Assembly: GCF_002259755.1 (NCBI RefSeq)
Contig: NZ_MWWY01000003.1
Location: 1-35,290, forward strand
Direction of reading: 5' to 3'
Origin: Bifidobacterium hapali
Lineage (GTDB): Bacteria > Actinomycetota > Actinomycetes > Actinomycetales > Bifidobacteriaceae
DNA: 35,290 bases
Shown piece by piece: positions 15,715 through 23,072 of the stretch (position 1 is its first letter; each line of letters starts with the position of its first letter). Below the pieces are notes generated by a model. It did no database searches. It was given only the letters and a program-made list of their open reading frames with translations, and was not told where the DNA came from. Both the position numbers and the translations under genes were made by a program.

Positions 15715-16136
15715 TATTCTTCTTTTCCTCCCTCTGCATCGATGCAGGGTCATGTGAGCGACGTGATACTACTTTCTGTTGTGCTGATGCCGGCGTTCGT
15801 CGTCGATCGCGTGTCGCCATCGTTGGCGGCTCCCCGTTGCCGGGCGGCTATATCGCTCTATAGGTTAGTCTACGGCATGCGCGCGGTTAGTGTCGACCAT
15901 TTTGTTAAGTTTCTTTACTGCACGATGATAGAGGGGGTATTGTGCAGTGTTGCGGAACGCTACTGCCTGCTGGAAGTGGTAGTTGACGATGTGTCACCCA
16001 AGAGTTTGTTAAGGCTCTTGTCTGTCGGCGTGTCGGATTCGGACCGTAGGATGAGAAAGGAGTATTGCGATCGTCGCTATGACGATAACAGTTGACCTTG
16101 TTGACGTTCAGGGAATTTCTAAGGAAAGGATGCCTG
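15715..16136. other. Intergenic region between divergent PTS and hom genes
   Basis: The 422 bp hold no convincing gene. A perfect 14-bp palindrome, CTGCATCGATGCAG (15734-15747), lies just upstream of the PTS ribosome-binding site and is an operator candidate. Nearer hom, TTGTTA (15902-15907) is spaced 17 bp from an ATGATA-like -10, a weak promoter candidate. AAGAG/CTCTT arms near 15999-16018 could form a small leader hairpin. No T-box core or threonine/isoleucine-rich leader peptide is visible. Confidence 0.4.
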
Positions 16137-17450
16137 GTGGCACAGCAGAACGAAACCCCGATCCGCGTAGGACTTCTGGGCGCGGGAACCGTAGGATCGC
16201 AGACCGCGCGTCTGCTCGTTGAGCAGAAGGATGAACTGGCTGCGCGCATTGGCCGGCCGATCGAGTTAGTCGGCGTCGCCTGCTTGAACCCGGACGAGGT
16301 GAATTATCCGTGGATCGATCGATCGCTGCTGACGACTGATACGATGAAGGTTGCGACGAACGCGGACATCGTAATCGAGTTGATCGGTGGTACCGGTGTG
16401 GCCCGCACGTTCGTGATGGCGGCGATTGAGTCGGGTGCCTCTGTAGTGACTGCCAACAAGGCGCTGCTCGCCAAGTACGGTCCTGAGATTTACAACGCTG
16501 CCGCGGCTAAGGGTGTCGACATTTACTTTGAGGCGGCTGTCGGCGGTGCGATTCCGTTCCTGCTGCCGCTGCGCGAGTCGCTGGCCGGCGACAAAGTGAC
16601 GAGCATGCTCGGTATCGTCAACGGCACGACGAACTATATTCTCGACGAAATGACCACCAAGGGTCTGCAGTTCGACGACGTACTGCGCGACGCGCAAGCC
16701 AAGGGCTACGCGGAAGCTGATCCGACCGGCGACATCGAAGGCTACGATGCGGCCAACAAGGCTGCGATTATGGCTACGCTCGGTTTCCATACCAACGTGA
16801 CGATTGACGATGTGTCAGTCGAAGGTATTACGCGTATTACCGCTGACGATATTGCCGCTGCGACTGCTGAAGGCAAAGTTATCAAGCTGCTCGCCGTGGT
16901 TGAGAACAGCGAGGCTGGCGTGTCTGCACGCGTGTACCCCGCACTGATTCCGAACACGCATCCTCTTGCATCCGTGCACGGCTCGTTCAACGCGATTTTC
17001 GTCAAGGCTGAAGCTGCTGACGATCTCATGTTCTACGGTCGCGGCGCTGGCGGGGCTCCTACCGCTTCCGCAGTTGTCGGTGATGTGGTTACCGAGGCTC
17101 GCCACATCGCGCAAGGCTGCACTGGTCCGACCATCCCGATGTACAACAACCTGCCCAAGGCTCCGATCGAAGCAAGCCGCGCTGCGTTCGCCGTACGCTT
17201 CCTCATCCACGACAAGCCGGGCGTGCTCGCTGCAATCGCTAAGGAATTCGCCGATAACGGTGTGTCCATTAATGGCGTGAACCAAGATTTGAAGCCCACG
17301 ATGAAGGAGCCAGGCTACGACGGTGAACTGCAGCAGCTGCGCCTCGTAACCCACCTGACTGACGAAGTGACACTGCGTCGCACAGTTGACGCCGTGTGCA
17401 AGCTCGACTGTGTGGCTGGTGAGCCGTCGATTCTGCGCGTCCTAGACTAA
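16137..17450 (+). CDS. hom: Homoserine dehydrogenase
   Basis: This 437-residue NAD(P)-dependent enzyme reduces aspartate semialdehyde to homoserine, the branch leading to threonine and methionine. It has the Rossmann motif VGLLGAGTVGSQTA at the start, then IELIGG, TANKALLAKYG, YFEAAVGGAIPFL, GIVNGTTNYIL and GYAEADPTGDIEGYDA with the catalytic region. A C-terminal ACT domain (about 350-437, starting FLIHDKPGVLAAIAKEF) is the site of threonine feedback control in this family. The frame is open to a TTG at 16092, but GTG at 16137 is preferred. AAGGAAAGGA lies 6 bp before it and the Rossmann strand follows directly. thrB follows after 147 bp. Confidence 0.95.
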   Translation: MAQQNETPIRVGLLGAGTVGSQTARLLVEQKDELAARIGRPIELVGVACLNPDEVNYPWIDRSLLTTDTMKVATNADIVIELIGGTGVARTFVMAAIESGASVVTANKALLAKYGPEIYNAAAAKGVDIYFEAAVGGAIPFLLPLRESLAGDKVTSMLGIVNGTTNYILDEMTTKGLQFDDVLRDAQAKGYAEADPTGDIEGYDAANKAAIMATLGFHTNVTIDDVSVEGITRITADDIAAATAEGKVIKLLAVVENSEAGVSARVYPALIPNTHPLASVHGSFNAIFVKAEAADDLMFYGRGAGGAPTASAVVGDVVTEARHIAQGCTGPTIPMYNNLPKAPIEASRAAFAVRFLIHDKPGVLAAIAKEFADNGVSINGVNQDLKPTMKEPGYDGELQQLRLVTHLTDEVTLRRTVDAVCKLDCVAGEPSILRVLD

Positions 17451-17498
17451 GTTAAGAGCTACAGGTTTCGGCTCTATCAAACCATTGACGTTGGCTTG

Positions 17499-17518
17499 GC
17501 TCCCCTTGTCAGGGGAGC
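17499..17518. repeat. Short hairpin GCTCCCCT...AGGGGAGC
   Basis: An 8-bp perfect stem with loop TGTC lies between hom and thrB and is related to the hairpins at 6829 and 22706. It may give partial termination or mRNA stability between the two genes. Confidence 0.5.
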
Positions 17519-17597
17519 TGGCCGCGAATATCGTCAACGAACTTCTGACGCAGGAGAAAAACAGGTTTACGTCGGATGATCCAAGGAGGACAAACGT

Positions 17598-18596
17598 ATG
17601 GAACCGATCTGCAAGCAGGTCAAAGTCAGCGTGCCTGCCACCAGTGCAAATTTGGGCTCTGGATTCGACACCGTAGGTCTTGCACTGGAATATCACGACG
17701 AACTCACGTTCACACTGTGCTCTGACCCGTCGAATCGTGCGGCCCAAGTACTCATCTACGGTGAGGGTGAAGACACGCTGCCACGTGACGAAACGCATTT
17801 AGTCGTCTCCACATTCCGCCGTGCCTGTCAAACGTTCGGTTTAGGTCGTATCGGATTCATCCTCGAAGCGCATAATAATATTCCGCAAGCGCGAGGTATG
17901 GGCTCATCTGCAGAAGCAATCGTCGCCGGTATCGCAGCAGCCGCCGCATTCGCGCACGACGACGAGCTCAACCGTGACTCTGTGTTCGAGCTCGCTGCTG
18001 CAATCGAAGGTCATCCAGATAACGTTGCGCCAGCCGTTTATGGTGGTATGACCGCGTCATGGAACTTCGACACAGCTGAAGGCGTTGGCTCCGTACCAAT
18101 CCCAGGCGGCGAACCGTTGCACGGCGGTTTCCACACGATCAAATACAAGGTTGATCCGAATATCAAAACATCAGTATTCGTGCCCGACTACGAATTATCC
18201 ACCGAACGCGCGCGACAAGCGCTGCCTGACCAGATCGCCCGACGTGACGGCGTGTTCAACGTCTCGCGCGTCGCATTAATGGCTGCCGCGATGAATCCAG
18301 CTGCACTCGCCAAGTCGTCCGATCCGAACGCGCTGCTCTTCGCCGCCACGCAGGATCGACTGCATCAGCCGTATCGCAAAGATCTCATGGCTCCTTCATG
18401 GCAGTTAATTCAGGATCTGCGAGCGCGCGGTTACGCGGCTATGGTGTCTGGTGCTGGCCCGTGCGTGCTCGTTTTGCATTACGGTGACGCAGCTGACGCG
18501 ATTGACGAAGTGGCTGGCGATCGGCTTGCTGACGGTCACTGGCGTGTGCTGCATCCGGCTGTCAACACGAAGGGTGTTGAAATTATTCGCAAGTAG
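17598..18596 (+). CDS. thrB: Homoserine kinase
   Basis: This 332-residue GHMP-family kinase phosphorylates homoserine on the way to threonine. It has the opening substrate strand VSVPATSANLGSGFDTVGLAL, the ATP-binding glycine-rich loop QARGMGSSAEAIVAGIAAA near residue 98, GHPDNVAPAVYGG, and the late YAAMVSGAGPCVLVL. Start choice: CCAAGGAGGA lies 7 bp before ATG 17598. It is downstream of hom in the same direction, so the two probably share regulation. threonine synthase (thrC) is not in the window. Confidence 0.96.
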   Translation: MEPICKQVKVSVPATSANLGSGFDTVGLALEYHDELTFTLCSDPSNRAAQVLIYGEGEDTLPRDETHLVVSTFRRACQTFGLGRIGFILEAHNNIPQARGMGSSAEAIVAGIAAAAAFAHDDELNRDSVFELAAAIEGHPDNVAPAVYGGMTASWNFDTAEGVGSVPIPGGEPLHGGFHTIKYKVDPNIKTSVFVPDYELSTERARQALPDQIARRDGVFNVSRVALMAAAMNPAALAKSSDPNALLFAATQDRLHQPYRKDLMAPSWQLIQDLRARGYAAMVSGAGPCVLVLHYGDAADAIDEVAGDRLADGHWRVLHPAVNTKGVEIIRK

Positions 18597-18664
18597 TCTA
18601 GTAGTCTGGACCTTGGTTCCTTGACTTTCTTGGGTTAAGGGAGCTGACAGCTGAAGGAGGAGTT

Positions 18665-20137
18665 ATGTCCATTCCGCTGATTCTCGCGTCAAAGTCAAAG
18701 CCGCGTCGCAACGTGCTGTACTCGGCCGGCATTTGCCCGACGATTCGCGTCTCTCATGTCGACGAGCCGGGAGCTCTCGCCCGTGCGGCTGCAGAGGCTG
18801 GCTGCGAGGTTGACGATCTGACTGTCGACAAGCGCGTCGCTATTCTCGCCCAAGCCAAGGCGCAGGCTGTTCATCAGGCGTATCGTAACGTTGCGGATAC
18901 CGCTGCCGCTGCGACCGGTGAACGAGTGATTGCGTATCCGCTACAAGCAGGTCATAATGCTGATGCTGAGTCCAGCGGTGGTGAATCAGAACGTGACATG
19001 GTAATGGCCAAACTGGTTAACGACCAGCCGAATGCGCACGACGCCGATATCAACGCGACAACACGCGATTTTTCCGGTGTGGACGTGCCGACAGTGCGAG
19101 AGCCAATTTCTAACGTTGTCGCCATGCAACCGGGCTTGACGCGTGCTGAAGTTGGTCCGCTGATTGTTGGCTGCGATTCGATGTTCCTCTTTGATGGCGA
19201 ATGTTACGGCAAGCCACACAGCGTCGAGGTTGCGCGAGAGCGACTGCGCGCGATGCGCGGGAATACTGGCGAACTGTGGACCGGCCACTGCCTGATCGAT
19301 TTTGCAACCGGTCGTGCGGTGCAAGGCGTGAGCTATGCGAAAATTCATTTCTGCAATTACTCCGACCATGATCTCGAACGGTATTTAGCTACGGGTGAGC
19401 CGCTTGAGGTGGCCGGTTCGTTTACGCTGGAAGGATTCGGCGGTGCGTTCATCGACAGTATCGAAGGCGACCCGCACGGCGTGATCGGTATCAGCTTGCC
19501 GTTGCTGCGTGATTTGACTTCGCAGTTGGGCGTGGAATGGACTGACCTGTGGAATGTTGAGCGCGGCGAATTATTCCCGTCCGCTAAGTCTGACCCGACG
19601 AGCCTTGTGCCGCCGGCGGAAAACGTGCACCAGCCGGGCGATGGCTGGGTGGACTGCATGTGTGGGCGTCGGCACTGGGGGCTGAATGGGGCTTCGGGTG
19701 TGCTGTTGGCACGGCGAGATGCTGTGAGCGGCGCGGTGACGCATGTAGTAATGCAGCATCGCGCGGCGTGGAGCGCGGAAGGCGGTACGTGGGGTATTCC
19801 GGGCGGCGCGACAGCCGACGGTGAGTCGCCGATTGAAGGCGCGTTGCGTGAATCCTATGAGGAAGCGAATATTACGCCTGAAGATATTGATGTGGTCGGT
19901 TCGTGGCGTGAGGACCACGGCAATTGGGCGTACACCACGGTGTTTGCCTTTGAGAAGCCTGGTCATGTGGTCTGCCCGCGCGCTAATGACGATGAGAGTA
20001 TGGAAATAAAATGGGTGCCGGTTGACCAAGTGCCTGAGTTGAGGTTGCTGACCGCGATGAAAACCGACTGGCCGCGGTTTAGAGCGCAACTCGACGCGAT
20101 TGCGGCCGAGCATTGCGCAGCGAATCGTTCTCATTAA
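18665..20137 (+). CDS. Maf-like nucleotide pyrophosphatase fused to a NUDIX hydrolase
   Basis: This 490-residue fusion has two nucleotide-hydrolysing domains. Residues 1-310 are Maf-like: LILASKSKPRRNVLYSAGI (the S-x-S-x-x-R-R start), VGCDSMFLFDGECYGKP, and VAGSFTLEGFGGAFIDSIEGDPHGVIGISLPLL. An unusual insert of about 90 residues (roughly 75-165) separates the first Maf helix from the catalytic strand. Residues about 330-485 are NUDIX, with the box GGATADGESPIEGALRES then YEEANI, matching Gx5Ex7REx2EE. A short CMCGRRHWG motif sits at the junction and may bind metal. Both halves would remove unwanted nucleotides (house-cleaning), but the substrates are unknown. The last 7 codons lie in a 32-bp inverted repeat, so the C-terminus may have been rewritten by that element. 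Confidence 0.9.
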   Translation: MSIPLILASKSKPRRNVLYSAGICPTIRVSHVDEPGALARAAAEAGCEVDDLTVDKRVAILAQAKAQAVHQAYRNVADTAAAATGERVIAYPLQAGHNADAESSGGESERDMVMAKLVNDQPNAHDADINATTRDFSGVDVPTVREPISNVVAMQPGLTRAEVGPLIVGCDSMFLFDGECYGKPHSVEVARERLRAMRGNTGELWTGHCLIDFATGRAVQGVSYAKIHFCNYSDHDLERYLATGEPLEVAGSFTLEGFGGAFIDSIEGDPHGVIGISLPLLRDLTSQLGVEWTDLWNVERGELFPSAKSDPTSLVPPAENVHQPGDGWVDCMCGRRHWGLNGASGVLLARRDAVSGAVTHVVMQHRAAWSAEGGTWGIPGGATADGESPIEGALRESYEEANITPEDIDVVGSWREDHGNWAYTTVFAFEKPGHVVCPRANDDESMEIKWVPVDQVPELRLLTAMKTDWPRFRAQLDAIAAEHCAANRSH

Positions 20138-20274
20138 GAAAAGTGTGAGCCAACCGCACAATATCGCACAATCGCACATATAAAAAATGGCTAAATAACG
20201 CCATTCTCTAGTGTGTGATGTGCGATTGACAAAGTGTTAGGTTCACACTTTTCTTAATGAGAACGATTCGCTGC
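20117..20274. repeat. 158-bp nested foldback element
   Basis: Outer arms 20117-20148 and 20243-20274 are perfect 32-bp inverted copies. Inside are a second stem (20169-20179 with 20218-20228, 11 bp perfect) and a third (20186-20191 with 20200-20205, loop TAAATAAC), making a nested hairpin. The left arm contains the last codons and the stop of the Maf-NUDIX gene. The right arm ends 8 bp before the stop of the convergent carrier gene. CGCACA-type words are repeated in the left internal part. It may be a bidirectional terminator, a MITE-like non-autonomous element, or a structured RNA source. No transposase is next to it. Confidence 0.85.
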
Positions 20275-20281
20275 ACAGAAC

Positions 20282-21223
20282 TTAGCTCAGCAACGCGGCG
20301 ATAATGGCAATAAAAATCGGGCTCGTCAGCGTCGAAATTAAAATGCCATCGCGAGCAAACGTCAGACCGACGTTATATCGCGCCGCGTAATTATAGACAT
20401 TCTGCCCAGTCGGTAGTGCGGCGAGCACCACGCACGCATAGAGTACATTGCCACGGAATCCCATCACAAAATATGCCAAGATAAACGCGATAATTGGCAT
20501 AACAATATTTTTCAAAATCGCCACGGTGAAAATTGCCGGGCGATCACCCTTTTCTTGCAACGGCTTCGTCCCGTGCAAAGACATGCCAAACGCCATAAGA
20601 ATCATCGGAACCGCGGACTCGCCGATCATGTTAATCGGGTCGTATAAATAGTTGGGAATAAACCATCCAGTCTTGGCATAAATAGCCGACAACACAATGC
20701 CCAACAGTGAGCCAATCAACAGCGGCTGATGCAGCGGCTGTTTTAACACCTCTTTGACCGACACCTTGCCTTTAGTGGTCACGTCAAGCGCGGTCAGACC
20801 AATAGGCGTAAACAATGCCTGCTGCATCACAAGAATAGGCGCCACCAACGCGCCATTACCAAGAATATAAGTTGCAATCGGCAGACCAATATTATTCGAG
20901 TTGAGGTAGAGCGAGTTAAGCGAACCAATGATCGCATCCGGCGCGCTCATATGGAAAAACAGGCGGTTCAACGCCAAAAACACCACGCCCACCAACATGG
21001 CCGAGAAGAACGCAACAACAATCGATGAATGAAAAATATCAAAAATTGGTTCTTTTGACAGAATCGCGAACATGAGACATGGGCTTGATACAAAGAAACT
21101 AAACCGATTGAGCACCATTTGTGCAGTTGAACCGCCGATTTGTAGTCGCGCGGCAATATAACCGGCTAAAATCACAATGCCGATCACGCAGAACCCTTGC
21201 ATGGCGCTCAACAATCCCGGCAT
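20282..21223 (-). CDS. AEC-family transporter (auxin efflux carrier type)
   Basis: This 313-residue membrane protein has about 10 hydrophobic segments and the two-repeat layout of the AEC family, secondary carriers for small organic anions such as malate, malonate or amino-acid-like compounds. Family cues are the early NRFSFFVSSPCLMFAIL, LYLNSNNIGLPIATYILG in the first half, AVPMILMAFGMSL and LAALPTGQNVYNYAARY in the second. The start ATG at 21223 has AGAGGAA a few bases upstream; an upstream extension to 21316 looks non-coding (charged, no membrane character). It is divergent from dapE and convergent with the Maf-NUDIX fusion. The substrate is unknown. Confidence 0.85.
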   Translation of the reverse strand: MPGLLSAMQGFCVIGIVILAGYIAARLQIGGSTAQMVLNRFSFFVSSPCLMFAILSKEPIFDIFHSSIVVAFFSAMLVGVVFLALNRLFFHMSAPDAIIGSLNSLYLNSNNIGLPIATYILGNGALVAPILVMQQALFTPIGLTALDVTTKGKVSVKEVLKQPLHQPLLIGSLLGIVLSAIYAKTGWFIPNYLYDPINMIGESAVPMILMAFGMSLHGTKPLQEKGDRPAIFTVAILKNIVMPIIAFILAYFVMGFRGNVLYACVVLAALPTGQNVYNYAARYNVGLTFARDGILISTLTSPIFIAIIAALLS

Positions 21224-21412
21224 GATTCCTCTTTTCCCTGATTTCCGTCGAGCCGCAGCAGCCCGGTCGTTCCCATACTGCCACATTCCGTGACATCCGG
21301 TAGTTTCGTCCCACATCGTAGGCTGGCTTCATACCTTTCTTTCAACTGAGAGGCAGATGTAAGAAAGCAGACATACCGTGGACCGAAACGACGTGTCAAG
21401 AACCTGATTCGC

Positions 21413-21425
21413 TACGATAAAGCGC
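21413..21425 (+). promoter_or_regulatory. Candidate -10 box, leaderless dapE
   Basis: TACGAT at 21413-21418 ends 7 bases before the ATG of dapE. No ribosome-binding site is visible in AAAGCGC. This is the same spacing as before argS and the aminotransferase at 31925. Confidence 0.45.
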
Positions 21426-22661
21426 ATGACGGATGAATTGGCAATACAGACAGCGACCGAACTTGGCTTTGACGCAAGCGCGACGCGCGAACAAGCGCTC
21501 GCGGACTTACTAGCGCAGATTATGGGCGCATATTCAGTAAGCGATAACGAAGGCCCATTAGCCGATGCGATCGAGCAGTTCCTGCACAAGCAATCGCACC
21601 TCACCGTGCATCGTCACGGTGACACTGTCGTGGCGAGCACGTCGTTTGGGCTGCCTCAGCGCGTGATTTTGGCAGGGCATATTGACACGGTTCCGGTGAT
21701 CGACAATTTCCCGCCACGCTGGCTTAACCCCGGTGATCCGCTCATTCGCGAAGATGTGGCAGCTGCGCATCCCGGCGAACGCGTGCTGTGGGGGCGCGGC
21801 GCGACCGATATGAAATCGTCGGATGCAGTCATGCTGTATCTGGCGGCTGCGCTCGACGGCGAACATGTAGCGCCAGCATATGACCTGACGTACGTGTTCT
21901 ACGATCACGAAGAGGTGGCGGCCGAAAAGAACGGTTTACGCAAAGTTGTTGAAACACATCCTGATTGGATTACCGGCAATTTTGCAATCATTGGAGAGCC
22001 AACCGATTGCGGTATTGAAGGTGGCTGCAATGGCACGATTCGTTTCGACGTGATCACGCACGGCGTAGCTGCGCATTCAGCACGCGCATGGATGGGCGTC
22101 AACGCGATTCACAAAGCTGCTGATATACTCAACCGTCTCGCCGCGTACCAGCCCGCCGATGTGCTGGTAGATGGGCTCGTTTACCGAGAAGGTGTGAACG
22201 CAACACTGATTTCTGGCGGTAAAGGCACGAACGTGATTCCTGACGAATGCCGCGTGCATGTCAACTATCGCTTTGCTCCCGACAAGACGATCGCTGACGC
22301 GAAAGCTCTTATGATGGGCGCCGATTGCGGTGCGGAGCTTGGTAATGGCGAGCATGAGGCGACCGGCGGCATGTTTGCTGGATTTGGTATTGAAATGGCT
22401 GATGAGTCCCCGAGCGCTCGCCCAGGCATGGACTCGCCGCTGGCTGTATCACTGGCCAAGCTCGTCAAGGAACGTACGGGCCGCGATCCGCTCGCTAAAC
22501 TCGGATGGACTGATGTGGCGAGGTTCGCGATTCTTGGTATTCCCGCGGTCAATCTTGGTGCCGGAAGCCCGCTGCTCGCGCACAAACACGATGAGCAGCT
22601 TCCCGAATCCGAGCTCGCGCTTCTCGCTGACATCCTCACCCAGTGGCTTGTTGCGCGGTAG
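21426..22661 (+). CDS. dapE: Succinyl-diaminopimelate desuccinylase
   Basis: This 411-residue M20-family zinc enzyme removes succinate from N-succinyl-LL-diaminopimelate in lysine and cell-wall synthesis. Motifs in order are ILAGHIDTVP (ligand His near residue 84), LWGRGATDMKSSDAVM (bridging Asp), FYDHEEVAAEKNGL (catalytic and ligand Glu), IIGEPTDCGIEGGCNGT, the dimerisation lid with THGVAAHSARAWMGVNAIHKAA, and the late LLAHKHDEQLP with the final His ligand. The match is to the actinobacterial DapE branch. It feeds the same pathway as lysA about 8 kb away. The hairpin at 22706 follows. Confidence 0.93.
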   Translation: MTDELAIQTATELGFDASATREQALADLLAQIMGAYSVSDNEGPLADAIEQFLHKQSHLTVHRHGDTVVASTSFGLPQRVILAGHIDTVPVIDNFPPRWLNPGDPLIREDVAAAHPGERVLWGRGATDMKSSDAVMLYLAAALDGEHVAPAYDLTYVFYDHEEVAAEKNGLRKVVETHPDWITGNFAIIGEPTDCGIEGGCNGTIRFDVITHGVAAHSARAWMGVNAIHKAADILNRLAAYQPADVLVDGLVYREGVNATLISGGKGTNVIPDECRVHVNYRFAPDKTIADAKALMMGADCGAELGNGEHEATGGMFAGFGIEMADESPSARPGMDSPLAVSLAKLVKERTGRDPLAKLGWTDVARFAILGIPAVNLGAGSPLLAHKHDEQLPESELALLADILTQWLVAR

Positions 22662-22705
22662 GGAGCGTTCTGAGGGTGTGACTACCCCTCAGTCGACTTC
22701 GTCGA

Positions 22706-22789
22706 CAGCTCCCCTAGCAAGGGGAGCTGCGATAAAAAATGAAGCGGTCCTGTTGTTCGTAGGCAACGTTCCGACAAGGGGAGCTGCGA
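22706..22789. repeat. Hairpin CAGCTCCCCT...AGGGGAGCTG with a displaced half-copy
   Basis: A perfect 10-bp stem with a 4-nt loop (22706-22729) lies 44 bp after dapE, preceded by a GTCGAC/GTCGAC hairpin. The 14-mer AAGGGGAGCTGCGA at 22719-22732 occurs again at 22776-22789, as if a second unit had been partly lost or split. This whole block (22662-22800) looks like a REP-type repeat site and may end dapE transcription. No gene is visible from 22662 to 23072. Confidence 0.6.
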
Positions 22790-22948
22790 CCGCGCGACGC
22801 GCGTAGTTGCGCGTGATTCCGCCGTTGTTCACGAGCTGTCAATTTTTGTGTCATACTTAAAGGCGGCGGTTCTGCAAGCCGTCGAGCATCCGATGGCGTC
22901 GATCCCCTCGCGTGGCATTCCGCGAGGCCGGTGTCCGCTATCGCAGCA

Positions 22949-22977
22949 TTGACTTTTTGACCGGTGCCTCGTATGGG
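22949..22977 (+). promoter_or_regulatory. Candidate rne promoter
   Basis: TTGACT (22949-22954), a 17-bp spacer and TATGGG (22972-22977) give a plausible vegetative promoter, with a leader of about 90 nt before the rne start. Confidence 0.45.
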
Positions 22978-23038
22978 CGCAATTGATGCGCGGCCGCGGT
23001 GAGAGTGCGGTGTGACGACCGTATGAGGCTTGACATAG

Positions 23039-23061
23039 GCGTTGCGATTGCAGCGCAACGC
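23039..23061 (+). promoter_or_regulatory. Hairpin abutting the rne ribosome-binding site
   Basis: GCGTTGCG and CGCAACGC form a perfect 8-bp stem with loop ATTGCAG. The stem ends where the ribosome-binding site TGAGGAGC begins. It is a natural candidate for RNase E self-control, as is known for the structured rne leader of E. coli, though the sequences are unrelated. Confidence 0.45.
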
Positions 23062-23072
23062 TGAGGAGCATC

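Noticed and set aside
15715..16136. T-box, threonine leader peptide or LicT-type antiterminator site
   Set aside because: No T-box core, no Thr/Ile-rich peptide and no convincing antiterminator element could be found; only a 14-bp palindrome and weak hairpins.
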